From assembly GCA_008931825.1 (NCBI GenBank), contig QXVZ01019881.1:1-32290 (forward strand): 32,290 nt of DNA, read 5' to 3'. Shown here in pieces: positions 11,901 to 24,457 of the stretch. Origin of the DNA: Phallusia fumigata. Taxonomy: Eukaryota > Chordata > Ascidiacea > Phlebobranchia > Ascidiidae. The notes beneath the pieces were generated by a model that worked only from the letters and a program-made list of their open reading frames with translations, was not told the DNA's origin and ran no database searches. Position 1 is the stretch's first letter; every line of letters begins with the position of its first letter. Made by a program: the position numbers and the translations under genes.

Positions 11901-12903
11901 AAATTTTTGGAAGTGTGTCGTTGTAGCTGCAACAATCGCATTGGCAAAAAAATTAACTATTTATATTTGTTCCCGGGCAAATCGAATTGAAAAATTTGTA
12001 AACTGAGAAAATGTTATCAGTCTATCCTAAATTGTCACAGCCGATGAGGAAGAGCACTCGATGCGAACTAAAGGCAATGTGTGCTCTTAATACATAGATA
12101 TGGAGAAATATATTTCCTAATGCTTAGTAGTTGTACCGCCGCAAGATACTATAATTCAACCTGACCATGTACTTTGTAGCATTACATCCTAATAACGAGC
12201 AAAACACACGTAATTTTGTACCTCGCGGGACACATACCAATTAACGTTCATATTTTCAGAACCTACAAAACGTGGCCACGTCCCAACAAGCGCCATCAAA
12301 CCTCCTCCTCTCGGAAGTCTCAAAGACAAAACCATAACAATGCCACCGCCTAAAGTCCTCACGCCAGACGCAACTTCGCAGATGGAAGAAAAGGAAGGAG
12401 AAGAAAAAGAGGAAGAAAGCCTCCCTTCTCCTCCCCCGCTTCCCCAGGAATCTCAAAAACTACCCCCGCCTCCGCCCTCCAAAGCGCTGAAGCCGTCTTT
12501 CAAGAAACAAACCGATTCGCAGTCGGGATCAGCCACTTCGTCGCGCTCTAGCTCACCGGCGCCATCGCGCGGCAGCAGTGTCGGGAGTAAAACCTCACAC
12601 ACGTCGACGCCAAAGAGCTTGCCTAGTTCGTTTAGGTCCACGGCGAGCGAAAAGGACACGAGAACCGAGCTTCTAAAGGCGAATGCCAGACTCGCTGTTC
12701 CGTCTTCGTCTGACGAGGAGGGGAAACCCCTTGAAATGCAAATGAAGGCACAGTCGTTGAATATTTTGGACATGTTAGATGATGACGATTTGCCGCCGCC
12801 CCCGGACCTGCCCAAAGCTAGGAGCAGTTTGAATATGGACAAGAAGGGAAAACGAGGAAAAAAGAAGAATAAGAAGCGGCCGAAATCGACGTGGGCAGGT
12901 TGA
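5991..12903 (+). CDS. PLEKHO: PLEKHO-family PH-domain protein (CKIP-1/PLEKHO2-like); one PH exon missing
   Basis: Vertebrate PLEKHO1/2 bind PI3K lipids through an N-terminal PH domain and capping protein CapZ through a CPI motif, linking membrane signalling to actin. Exons: 5991-6023 (MESKANGKAPV), 6746-6901, 7954-8043, 9660-9755, 11329-11383 and 12260-12903, all with AG/GT borders and matching phases. Exons 6746-6901 and 7954-8043 encode the second half of a PH domain, ending in the C-terminal helix with its conserved Trp (ELWYNKLNDSI). Exon 9660-9755 encodes the CPI motif LEHVTKTRAK followed by RRRPPTR. The last exon is Ser/Pro-rich with two LPPPP motifs, an acidic LDDDD stretch and a Lys/Arg-rich tail ending STWAG. 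The exon for the first PH strands is not found between 6024 and 6745, where an N (6386) sits, so it is probably lost in an assembly gap. Exon 1 is assigned by position and phase only. An in-frame ATG at 5841 is less likely. Visible product is 357 aa. Whether it is PLEKHO1 or PLEKHO2 cannot be told; a pre-duplication co-ortholog is likely. Confidence 0.82.
6024..6745 (+). other. PLEKHO intron 1 region with an N and a missing exon
   Basis: The 722 bp between exon 1 and the next recognised exon contain one N at 6386. No open stretch with the Gly-Trp, basic and Trp-Lys-Arg-Tyr pattern of the start of a PH domain is visible in any plus frame. Unlike the Ns at 7223, 25464 and 29020, this one is not flanked by duplicated sequence, which suits a gap with real sequence missing. 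Confidence 0.55.
7112..7334. repeat. Adjacent 111-bp near-perfect direct copies around N7223 (assembly overlap)
   Basis: 7112-7222 is repeated at 7224-7334 with one difference near the end, and the single N at 7223 lies exactly between the copies. This is what two overlapping contig ends joined without merging would look like. It lies in the PLEKHO intron 6902-7953, so no exon is affected. Confidence 0.85.
8044..9659 (+). other. PLEKHO intron, 1.6 kb
   Basis: Intron between the PH C-terminal-helix exon and the CPI-motif exon. I see no repeat boundaries, RNA gene or coding region in it. Confidence 0.6.
9756..11328 (+). other. PLEKHO intron, 1.6 kb
   Basis: Intron between the CPI exon and the short 55-nt exon at 11329-11383. 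Several short frames on both strands have no recognisable similarity and no splice support. Nothing else was recognised. Confidence 0.6.
11384..12259 (+). other. PLEKHO last intron, 876 bp
   Basis: Intron before the long 3' exon. It contains a full TGACGTCA palindrome at 11546-11553 and a related TGACGTCG at 11659-11666. No coding region was recognised. Confidence 0.6.
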
Positions 12904-13542
12904 TAAACGATTTTGCTGAAAACGCTTAAACGTACTGGTTCAATTTCTCCCTAGGACTTCACTTTTAAGATTTGAACTGCAATTATTGTCAGCGAAAGCT
13001 GTTGTTTTTTGTTGTTTTACTGTGTTTTGACACCTTGCTTTCAGATGTTTACTCAACGTTATTATTCCGTTTGTCCTAATTTTGGCACTGAAGTTACTCG
13101 AAAACACAGTAGGTATATTTAAAATCAAAATACACACTGTCACATTTTAAGCGCAAGTGATTTATACATCCATTATCATGGCACAATTGAGAGTCGGCGT
13201 TATTATTTATTGAATATCTGCTTGTTTTCAAAAACGAATTTTGCCCAATTCTCTATTCTGTTTAGCAACTTGTTCTTCCAATTTTTTTCTCTGTCTTTGT
13301 TTGCGAGGCTGTTACGAGTTGTCGATCTTCGTTTCGCATTTGTGTTCTAGTTTTTACTTCAATTCAAAAAAGTTTCCGTTGGTTTGCGCTTCCCTTCGAC
13401 CACATTCGTCTTCGCAGTATGATCGCGTCCTTTGCATACCTCTGTAGTAATTGGAGGAACCCCTGTCACGTGACCAATGACCTTCTGTATTCGCCTGGTG
13501 TCCGATTTCTGTCTTTCAATCGCCACAAACAAGTGAGACCGA

Positions 13543-13548
13543 AATAAA
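13543..13548 (+). terminator. Candidate polyadenylation signal for PLEKHO
   Basis: AATAAA, about 640 nt downstream of the PLEKHO stop codon. It is the first canonical hexamer I find on this strand after the gene. Confidence 0.4.
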
Positions 13549-13966
13549 CGGCGGCATTTTGTCCGAACATTTTAGTACTAGTATACCGAGTAGGTGGCAA
13601 CACGAAACCTTTCCAAAACTAGTAGCGTCTTTACCTGGATTTTACTTAGATAACGACCACGATATAAACAGTCATTACAAAACTGGTAGTAAACATAACG
13701 AAGTTGCGAAACTAGTTTTTAATACACTGCTAATTACACCAACCTTTCTTGCCTTAGCAACCCACGAGCATTTTATCATAGGCCCTTTCCGAGAAAATTT
13801 TATAGTCAAGTGGCGATGGCTTCCATTTGTACATTTAGGTATGACCCTGAAAATATTTGCCCCACATAACAATTTTGGGCTGGCTGCACTATTACACTTG
13901 GCCACTTCTTCGGCTAACCTGTCACAGAACTAGACAAAACAGGCGAACATCGCAGCAGCTAATGCA

Positions 13967-13972
13967 TTTATT
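13967..13972 (-). terminator. Polyadenylation signal of RPS15
   Basis: AATAAA on the minus strand (tttatt on plus), 18 nt beyond the RPS15 stop codon. This implies a very short 3' UTR, which is typical for ribosomal protein mRNAs. Confidence 0.7.
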
Positions 13973-13989
13973 CTCAGTCGAAGAGAGAT

Positions 13990-16435
<2,446 letters not shown>

Positions 16436-16458
16436 GATGATATCTACCGGCCTGAACC

Positions 16459-16476
16459 CTGGTGAAAAGAGAGAGA
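16459..16476 (-). promoter_or_regulatory. Pyrimidine tract upstream of RPS15 (TOP or splice acceptor)
   Basis: Read on the minus strand, CTCTCTCTTTTC runs into ACCAG, 24-41 nt upstream of the start codon. It could be a 5' terminal oligopyrimidine start (translational control of ribosomal protein mRNAs) or the polypyrimidine tract of a 3' splice site. Sequence alone does not decide. Confidence 0.45.
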
Positions 16477-19400
16477 ATCCGATGTGGTGTTCTTCACATT
16501 GGTTCAGTCAATAATGTTTCTATGTTTTATGTAATTGTTTTTTCTTGTTGGACTTTATTAGGCATTTTTGCGCTTACAAGTGCTATTTATTATCATTGGC
16601 TAAATACTAAAATGTTTTAACACGATGAAATCGTAAAAACACAATTCCAGCATATCTAACACTAGCAGTCGAAAACTAAGCATAAGCTATAAACTAAGCA
16701 ATACATCGCTGTGGAGGTATTGCAATGAGAGAAAATGAAAGGGGTAAAAGCAGTTGTAACATACAGCGCATGTGCTTTTTTACAGGATTCCTGATCCAAA
16801 TCGCTGGTAAGCAAGAAAACGGCAACAACGTCAGAAAATTTGGGATTGTTTGTTGTCGGTTACGTCACAATGTTTACTTTCAAGCATGAAAAGATAGTTT
16901 GCAGTTTGCACGTGTGCCCGCAGCACTAATGTTGATGCACGTAAGTAGCTGCGGCACACGCGAATGTTGATCTGGTCGTTATGTCCGCAAAACCTGTCCG
17001 TTTTACGCTCAAATATACCCCAGAAAACATGCTAAGGCTGTACGGAAGGTAGCAAAAGATTCGCTGTTGATGAACAGACAGTCACAAGCATTAGACAGAA
17101 CGCTTTGCGCTTAACGTGTAGTCCTGACGCATTAAAAACAGAACAAAACTGATCACAATGGCGACAGACTTTTAAGCATACTTTTCAGGTGAAATAAAGT
17201 TGGATATGTCGTAATTAGGCTTGGCATAAAACTTGAAAAGACTGAAAAAGGTTCGAAAGGATGTTTAATTGGAGTTTAACAGGATTTGGATTAAGTTACT
17301 GATTTACAAACTCGTACAATGGATAAAAACGGTAAGTGACATTGTAGTGTACATGCAACCTATTCAAACATCATTAAACCAGTACATCCAGGTGAATGAT
17401 TGTCCCTGAAAGAGGACGCAGCCCAGCCAGGTTTAAACTTGTCTGCGGGAGGGAAGGGTGGGGATTGGGAATTCTAAAAAAAGTAAGAGGTCGCACAACG
17501 GTTACTGCAGCCTGGCCTAATTATTTCCGACGTAACCTATTAAGCTAATGCGTTAGATAAAACATTGAAAGTCGTGTTGGTACAAAACGCCAGGACAGAT
17601 TGGTTTGCAAAACAAACGGCGTTCGGATTTAGAATTTTGATTTGTTTATTTAAACAGGTCAGAAATCCTTTTTGGTCGTAATATCAACAAAGCACACCCC
17701 ATACAACGCCAAACGTTAGCTGTTGCTATGTTAAGAATCTGCAGGAATGTATTAACGTTGTTTTGTGTTTACTTGGTGTCGACGTATAATGCCACTGTAA
17801 ATCAGGTTAAAATTGGGCCGGTTGGGTGTCATGCCATGAAATAAAAAACCACTTGTTCTTCGAATTCAGTCCAGTTGTACCCAGACAAAATACCTTTGCT
17901 GGCCACATCAGAAAACTTACTGTAAAATTCGGGCGTTGGTATTCACGTAAAACGTTCTACGGTGAAACAACTTTGCAATTAGTTGAGATCGAAAACGAAA
18001 CGGGTGCGACTCTCACTTGCGAAATTTGGTGACAAACCGTACACAGTCCTCTAAACATAGCAGCTATTACCATTGTGTGAATGTCGTAATTAAGCGACAA
18101 ATTTGGATAATTGATGTGATTACAATGGTTGTGAATAGTTAATGATTAATTTGACATCCATTTGACACTGACTGACCAATTTGTACCCGAAAGGAGAGCT
18201 CGATTCAAAAAGCTGTACTTTTTCTACCAAATTTTGGAATTTTCAGTGTAAAAAAACCCAAAGATGCAAAAGGTAACATTTAGCGTTTTAGCGTTTCCAC
18301 ACATATCGGAATTGACAATCACCTTTAGGCAAATAAAGGTAGCGAAGGTGTCACATGAGGTACTGGGTAATAAAAGCTGTTACGTCATTGTTTTTCTTGG
18401 GACCTGACGCTGGGCTGCATAATAGGTGAGTCCAGTTCCTGTATAAGAGGAAACAGTGTGCCGTACAGCGTCGGGTGCAGTACCGTCTTGACCATATTAT
18501 CAAGGACAAGCAAATATTTTAAAAGCAGGTTTTTAATTGAAATAGTCAGAATAAAAGCAGACAAAAAAAATGCAAACTGCAGGGTCATGTAATAATACAG
18601 TAAAGGTGATGTTTCATCAATTTTATCCTTAAGTTGTTTTTATTGCGGTAAATTTCAACATCAATATGACGCAATGGTTTGACTTGACAAAATAGGTGAA
18701 TTTTTACAACCTTGAAGCTTTGTGGAATAACGAACGTACAATATCGCCCTTTGGTTACGGCCTGATAAAGTGCAGGATGGTGTATATTCCTGGAATTCCG
18801 ATAGTCCAAATATAAAATTTGTTTCGTCGTACTAATCAGTCGAAAATCTATTTGACGTAATATTTTCCGTTACTAGACGGTCGCGGTTGTCTGCTACAAG
18901 GGCTTACCTCGAAAGTAATTTGCAATGCAAATGCTATTCCAACACGACTTCGATTTTCATGTTTTCGTTGTGCCTAACTACGGCCAAACAAACAAATTTA
19001 AAGAGGCGTTTCTCATGTTTTTTTTGTTTGGGTGTGACAAGTCAGCCACTGCAAATTTTAGTCTTTACCAACCAATAACAACAACGGTCGTTACTACCAA
19101 TTTTATTGCAAAAAAGTAAGCTAAAAAAGTTAAAGGGCAGTGCACACATGCATGCTTAGTAAACAATTATAAATGAGTAAGACTAGTGAACGCTAAGTTG
19201 GCATTATTTGGCATTTTAGAGACCAGGCCACGTCATATTCTACCTTTGCGGGGCAAAACTTTGATCTAGTGGAGTTAAACACCAATATATTACTCAACGA
19301 ATTTCTCCTCTCTGTGCGAAACCGTATCTTGTGATCCGAAGCAAAATAAAAATAACTTTGGAGACCAGATGTTCGCTAAAAGTACTTTAAATCAAGGCAA

Positions 19401-20088
19401 GTTTACCAAAATCGTGACCACCTTTATGTTTTATTACCCCCTTGGCGTTCTAATTGAGCACTAAATATCCATATAATAGCCAGGTTCAATTTGCCCTTTT
19501 GGCTTTATAATTTAACGCGATATTTTAATTCCCCAATTGTAAATGAGTCTACGATTGTGGATACATATATATATAAACTAATGTTGAGAAATTGTGGGCA
19601 GTCGGCTTCGAACGTCGTGTAGAAAGGTCCCGTATCAAAACAAACTGCGCTTAGCGAGCTTTAGGGTTGGTGTACCGTCCGCTAGGTGTGCTAAAGAGCT
19701 GATTAGGTTGTTCCGTCGACCGGACCGCCGATATCTTCTGCTGTATTTGTTTGTGCATGCTGCATTGTGCGAGAGTATTTCTGCAGCTAGACCACCTACG
19801 TGCTTTAGCGGAGAACCTAAAATAGAGCAAAAACTTAAGCCGATAAACTAATCAATGCTATGGTAAATCTCCAACGCGTACATGAGAAAAGACGTCAGGC
19901 TGTACTAAGCATCAGCAAACAATGTGATTAACAGGATATTAAGTTGAGGTACATGATTTCCCTTTTATTGGTTGCAAATGCTTGTGAAACGTTTCAGGGC
20001 GACTGCAATAACCAAGAAACGGCTGGGCTGTTTTCAGTCAAAAACGATTTAAACTACACGGAAATTTGGATTACATCCCTAATGTATG

Positions 20089-20927
20089 CATAGGCGCCGA
20101 ACACGGGTATGCCGGGTATGCCTGGCGTACCCGGGAGAAAATTTCGGGTATGCCATATACCCGAGAATTTGACCAACATTCGTCATGCGTTATTTACTGT
20201 TACAAAATTATTTTTACTTTAAACCATACGTTTAAACCAACAAACGCCATTGAGCCCAATCGCGGGTATTGTCTTACAACCAGGTAGTTGTTCGCATGAG
20301 AAACCACAAAACACGAGGTAAAAATGGGAGGAATAGTGAGGTCATAGTGAGCCTGTGATGCAACAGCCGCTAGAGTGATTAAAATTTTAAATTTACAGCG
20401 GAGCGTTCGCAACAAACATGTACCACCATTCCATAAGTTTTTATTCGTTCCCTAACACAACTCGTTGCCTTTCCCAACAGCATGCGCTTGCTGGGTTGTG
20501 GGACAGAAAATACAGGCCATCGAAATATATCTGCTGTCAGTAATCTCTTAATACCTGTGCAGGAAAAATGTTAAATCTAAGCAAAACATCACTTCCAGGC
20601 ACTTGTCACGCGCAGTTTTGGAATTCAAACATTGTGAGTTATGGAAAAAAAAGTTTGTGAGTTGATGGAGCTCAATGGAGCATAACGGTGTTGTTGTGCA
20701 ACGGACCACAGGACAATTTGTTTGACATTTAATGCGGCCTTACCGCACAGAAACATGCGTTCGTTTGCAATAGTAACAAAAGCTTCCGGCGGTAGAATTG
20801 CGTTGCGTGAAGTTCTTAAACTGCAAGCCTTAACATAGTTTTACCCTATTAATGCCAAGAAAGATATTTGGTATTTCATGACGTCATATAATTTAGCATA
20901 CCCGAAAAATTCAAGTCGACGCCTATG
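20089..20927. mobile_element. Non-autonomous hAT-like transposon with 8-bp target duplication
   Basis: 839-bp element starting CATAGGCGCCGA and ending TCGACGCCTATG, which are imperfect inverted termini. It is flanked on both sides by the identical 8-mer AATGTATG (20081-20088 and 20928-20935). Subterminal repeats of CGGGTATGCC occur near the left end (20104-20155), and a reverse match, GCATACCCG, lies near the right end. Terminus style and 8-bp duplication point to the hAT superfamily. No transposase was recognised, so it is probably an internally deleted or unrelated-filler derivative. Confidence 0.8.
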
Positions 20928-21630
20928 AATGTATGTTTACACTTTTGCCCCTTACCCGAAAAAACGGTACCTGTAAAAAGTGGCCAAACCAAACTAACTT
21001 GACAAAATACAATTCGCGTTTCGCGACGTTGCGTAATATTTTTCCCAGCGACGAGAGGCTTACTGAGGTGACGCAATTGCCCATTATGCGGCTCTATTGG
21101 CATATCGGCAGCCGTAATGTTGTCAACGCGTCACGCCTGGGCGTTTTTAATGGATCGTTCAAAGTTTTGATCAAACGCTTTTAGTCCCAAATGAATGACA
21201 TCATCTCTAACGCACGTCAAAAAAGCGTGGGCTGCAACTAACTTTTTGTTTGTTTGAATACGATGTTAACATTGCCACAGACAAGTACGCTTACTTAACT
21301 AACTTCACGCAATCACGCGTGTACATTTGTTTCGCTGTTTAGGTAGATTTAGAAAAAACGTTTTAACAAAAGAAGCTTCAAACAATTTGTTTTAATTTGA
21401 ACTTTGCTAAAAACAGTCGTACGACTAATCAACCGATTTACACAAATTCAAACTTTACTGCCGAAAACAAATTTACTTCGATTACAAGTTTGTTGTGTTG
21501 TAGACCCGTTGTTTCGGGGTAACGCTTCTGGCGCGTTTTTTCTTTTTTACACGCTCGACTAAACTGTCGTTAACAGCGGGGCGAATTGTTGATCTGTGAC
21601 GACACACAACCCCACCGGCGACGGAGCAAA

Positions 21631-21636
21631 TATAAG
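21631..21636 (+). promoter_or_regulatory. TATA-type core promoter candidate for the neuregulin gene
   Basis: AAATATAAGCGGGCGC has a TATA box followed by a GC-rich flank. It lies about 650 bp upstream of the neuregulin ATG in the right orientation, and a GC-rich patch (accggcgacgg) sits just upstream. A start site near 21660 would be expected. This is motif-based only. Confidence 0.3.
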
Positions 21637-22288
21637 CGGGCGCACTCGGTGTCAAGTAGCAGAACTAGTGTTTTGACAGTTTGGGGTGTTGTCTCGCGAA
21701 CAGTGCAGAAAGTTGGCAACTTTTTTATTTTGTTTTCTGAACCATATTCAAACCCTTTCCGTTTGTAAAATTATGAATACGCACAAATCAGTCTTAGCAG
21801 CAAGCAAAAACAGTATTTTGTGCCGATACGACACAAGGCAGCAGTTTTTAGGCCCAACTTATCATTTCGTGTGTTGAAATCAGTGACTCGCATGCCGTGT
21901 GGGTGATTTTTTAGTAAAATGTGAAGAAATATTTAAAGTAAATGACAGTAAAAAAAACTGTTACCCACATCAGTCTCACCCATCGCGTTAAACAACTTTT
22001 TTGTGAGTTAACCCTGCCAAGTGTTGTGTAAAAAAACAATTTAGTTTGGTAGTGTGCCACAAGTCTAAAAACCCACAAAATTAGAACCCACAAAATTGCA
22101 GTATTTATCCAGCAAAGTATGTAGAAATGAGACATACTGTTTGTGTGTGATTGCTTAGCTCCTGATGTCTGACAAGCTGTATCATATCTATATTTTTCAT
22201 ATTTTGTAGCGAAAATCAAGCTTAAACAAGTGACCTGTAGCATTTGCCTACACTTTGATTTGTAATTTGTGATTTCAAACCACCTCAC

Positions 22289-24457
22289 ATGCATTTGATC
22301 TTTGTCTTTATTGCAAGTGCTCTTCTGTTTGTAACTGCAAGCGGTCAGACATGCACAACACTATCTAAGAAAGCCGATTTGAAGCAGATTGCCCTAGCAT
22401 CAGAAATTGCCATTGTTGGAAAAGTTGGCAAAAAGGTTGGTGTCATCGGAAAAGGCTCAAAAAAGCGCTACAACGTTACAGTGACTGTTGACACTACATT
22501 TAAAATCAATAACGGTGGTTTAAAGAAAAAGAAGAAAATCACAGTTGGACCGTTTGGAAAGGCCTCTGACTGTATCGACATTAAAAAGGGAAAGGCGCTT
22601 TTCTTTCTAAAGCCCTCTGGAGTAAAATTCTTTTACTGGGTGTCTACAAATCCAAAACTTAAAGTTTCCAAGAAAGAGAAAAAGATGGTAAGCAAATTTT
22701 TGACACCACCAAAGTTCAAAAAGCCAGGAAAGAATGTCACTGTTCGAAGAGGTTACGACATTACAGAAAAATGCAGGGCATCAGGTAAACCTGACAAAGT
22801 TTATTGGACCCTCAATGGTGCAAAACTGGAGAAACCATTTCCAGATGGAGTAAAAGTAAAAGGAGGCAGAAAGCCTAAGCTGGAAATCTCTAGAGCTGAA
22901 GTGTCCAATTCTGGAAAGTATATTTGTGTTGCACACAATTCCAAACTAAACATTTCAGCACATTTTACCCTGAATGTCAACATACAGGAGATTAAAAACT
23001 GCAACAAATGTTCAGATGAGAGTTTTTGTGTGCAAGGCATTTGTTGTCAAGACAGTGAACATCGAATGCGTTGCCTTTGCTATTCAGGTTTTTTGGCTGA
23101 GCGATGCAATTTGCGACAAGTGCGCAAACAGCCAAATGTTGCTGGCTCACAAACTGCAGCTATCCTTGGACTTTGTCTTGCAATTCTAGTTTCACTGATG
23201 ATTTGTTTAGTTGCCTATTTGGGGTGCCGCAAAAAGAAAAGCAATACAAGAAGTCAGAATGGCTATGCTCGGAAAACATCAATCCCCACCAATGAGATTG
23301 AAATTGATGCACCAACTTCGGCACCTTTACTGATGTCCAATTTACCTATTGCAAGAAATTCAGTGCCTAACAATGATGAAGATGCATTCGACAGTAGACC
23401 GATTTCAAACACCAATATGTACCAGGGTCAAGGTTCTGATCTTTCAAGTACCAGGGCTGTGCTCGATGAGCCCCATCATCCCCGGATGGTATCAGACCGA
23501 CGATCCACAAGCAGCTTGTCAGACAGCACTAAGAAGCGACAGAGACTGAATGGTCTTGCAAAAAGTGTCCCATTTCCGAATGGTAGCCAAAGAGGGTCAA
23601 GCAGTGAAGGATCACCGACCAAGCTTGAAGTGCCACACCATGAAAGACTGGGACAAGCTTTAAATGACCTTCACAATGAGTCTACTGGCTCTAGATCTTC
23701 TCTACAACACCATCATGCCCCACGATTGCCATTAGACAATGGATTGGACAGTATTGTGAAGCATCAGTCTGCTAGCATGTTATCAGGAAGTGCATCAAAT
23801 TTAAATCTATCAGGCGATGTTAGACATGACCAATACTCACCAAGCACAATAGGCAGTGCTAAAAATCATAAGGTGACCACCTTCGAGCCTGATGGCAAAA
23901 TTCAACAAGAAAATATGGGCAGAGATGAGGGACCTTTATCATCAGTGACTACTCATTCGCCTGTGTCATCATCAGGGCCAACACCAAGGCTTGGCTACAG
24001 TGATGATGTCAATTCACAAGTTCATTCTTATCCCAGTACACATTCAAGTCCACCTGGTGATCACAGACACTTCCAGTTTGATACTGCCCCAAAAGACTAC
24101 CACATGGATGAAGAGGGGCCTCATATGCGACCTCCATACACAAACACTCTGGAATCAAACAGGACTGAAAATGATGACCCATTCAGTGGAGTGGAAATTC
24201 CAAACATGTCATTTGGGCTGGACAGTGATGAAAAACATAGCCCAGCTCCAACGAGGAGACCAACTGAGGAAGAAGATGGTTTTTATTTTACCAAACCATC
24301 TTCAGGACCAATGTACACGAATACCGCATCGGCACAGTTGCATCAGCTGCCACTGTTGTCCAAACAGGTTGGGACGAGACAATACCCAGGTTCAACTGTT
24401 TCTTTGTCGTCAGGAACAGATATAAGTGAGCCTGAATCACCCAGTATTAATGTGTAG
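22289..24457 (+). CDS. NRG: Neuregulin-like ErbB ligand precursor, single exon, type II (GGF)-like architecture
   Basis: Membrane-anchored growth-factor precursor; in vertebrates the shed EGF domain of neuregulins activates ErbB3/ErbB4. The 722-aa frame is uninterrupted. Signal peptide is about residues 1-19. An N-terminal domain (Cys22 to about 135, with Cys95 and FFLKPSG) resembles the NTR-like domain of vertebrate GGF2/type II neuregulin, including an NGGLKKK stretch. An Ig domain (about 145-232) has Cys162, Trp173, SNSGKYICV and Cys213. An EGF-like domain (238-273) ends CLCYSGFLAERC. A stalk leads to a TM segment at about 289-312, then RKKK and a cytoplasmic tail of about 405 residues rich in Ser, Pro and His, ending SINV. 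N-glycosylation sequons are at N62, N149 and N221. The start is fixed by the signal peptide. Vertebrate NRG1 is spread over many exons, so intronless coding is odd. The EGF domain has two extra cysteines. An Ig-EGF membrane protein unrelated to neuregulin is the alternative, but domain order and local motifs favour neuregulin. Confidence 0.85.
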   Translation: MHLIFVFIASALLFVTASGQTCTTLSKKADLKQIALASEIAIVGKVGKKVGVIGKGSKKRYNVTVTVDTTFKINNGGLKKKKKITVGPFGKASDCIDIKKGKALFFLKPSGVKFFYWVSTNPKLKVSKKEKKMVSKFLTPPKFKKPGKNVTVRRGYDITEKCRASGKPDKVYWTLNGAKLEKPFPDGVKVKGGRKPKLEISRAEVSNSGKYICVAHNSKLNISAHFTLNVNIQEIKNCNKCSDESFCVQGICCQDSEHRMRCLCYSGFLAERCNLRQVRKQPNVAGSQTAAILGLCLAILVSLMICLVAYLGCRKKKSNTRSQNGYARKTSIPTNEIEIDAPTSAPLLMSNLPIARNSVPNNDEDAFDSRPISNTNMYQGQGSDLSSTRAVLDEPHHPRMVSDRRSTSSLSDSTKKRQRLNGLAKSVPFPNGSQRGSSSEGSPTKLEVPHHERLGQALNDLHNESTGSRSSLQHHHAPRLPLDNGLDSIVKHQSASMLSGSASNLNLSGDVRHDQYSPSTIGSAKNHKVTTFEPDGKIQQENMGRDEGPLSSVTTHSPVSSSGPTPRLGYSDDVNSQVHSYPSTHSSPPGDHRHFQFDTAPKDYHMDEEGPHMRPPYTNTLESNRTENDDPFSGVEIPNMSFGLDSDEKHSPAPTRRPTEEEDGFYFTKPSSGPMYTNTASAQLHQLPLLSKQVGTRQYPGSTVSLSSGTDISEPESPSINV

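Larger units (their letters stand above)
12904..13989. other. Convergent 3' region between PLEKHO and RPS15
   Basis: Holds the PLEKHO 3' UTR and the short RPS15 3' UTR. A frame open from about 13559 to 13933 on the plus strand lacks an ATG start and is not recognised as any family. Its antisense frame is equally uninformative. Confidence 0.6.
16436..22288. other. Gene-poor interval between divergent RPS15 and neuregulin
   Basis: 5.9 kb holding the RPS15 promoter at the left and presumably the neuregulin promoter and 5' UTR at the right. Only short unsupported frames are present. One defined mobile element (20089-20927) and a TATA-type promoter candidate (21631) are described separately. ATGGATAAAAACG followed by gtaagt at about 17320-17338 resembles a tiny first exon, but no partner exon was found. 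Confidence 0.6.

Noticed and set aside
13559..13933. 124-codon open frame between the PLEKHO and RPS15 3' ends
   Set aside because: No ATG at the stated start, no recognisable domain, an equally open antisense frame, and its 5' end overlaps the likely PLEKHO polyA region.
17320..17338. ATGGATAAAAACG followed by a perfect gtaagt donor, like a tiny first exon
   Set aside because: No downstream exon in a matching phase with recognisable coding content.
17826..18032. 68-aa frame with a beta-strand-like pattern upstream of neuregulin
   Set aside because: Too short, no partner exons, not recognised; probably chance.
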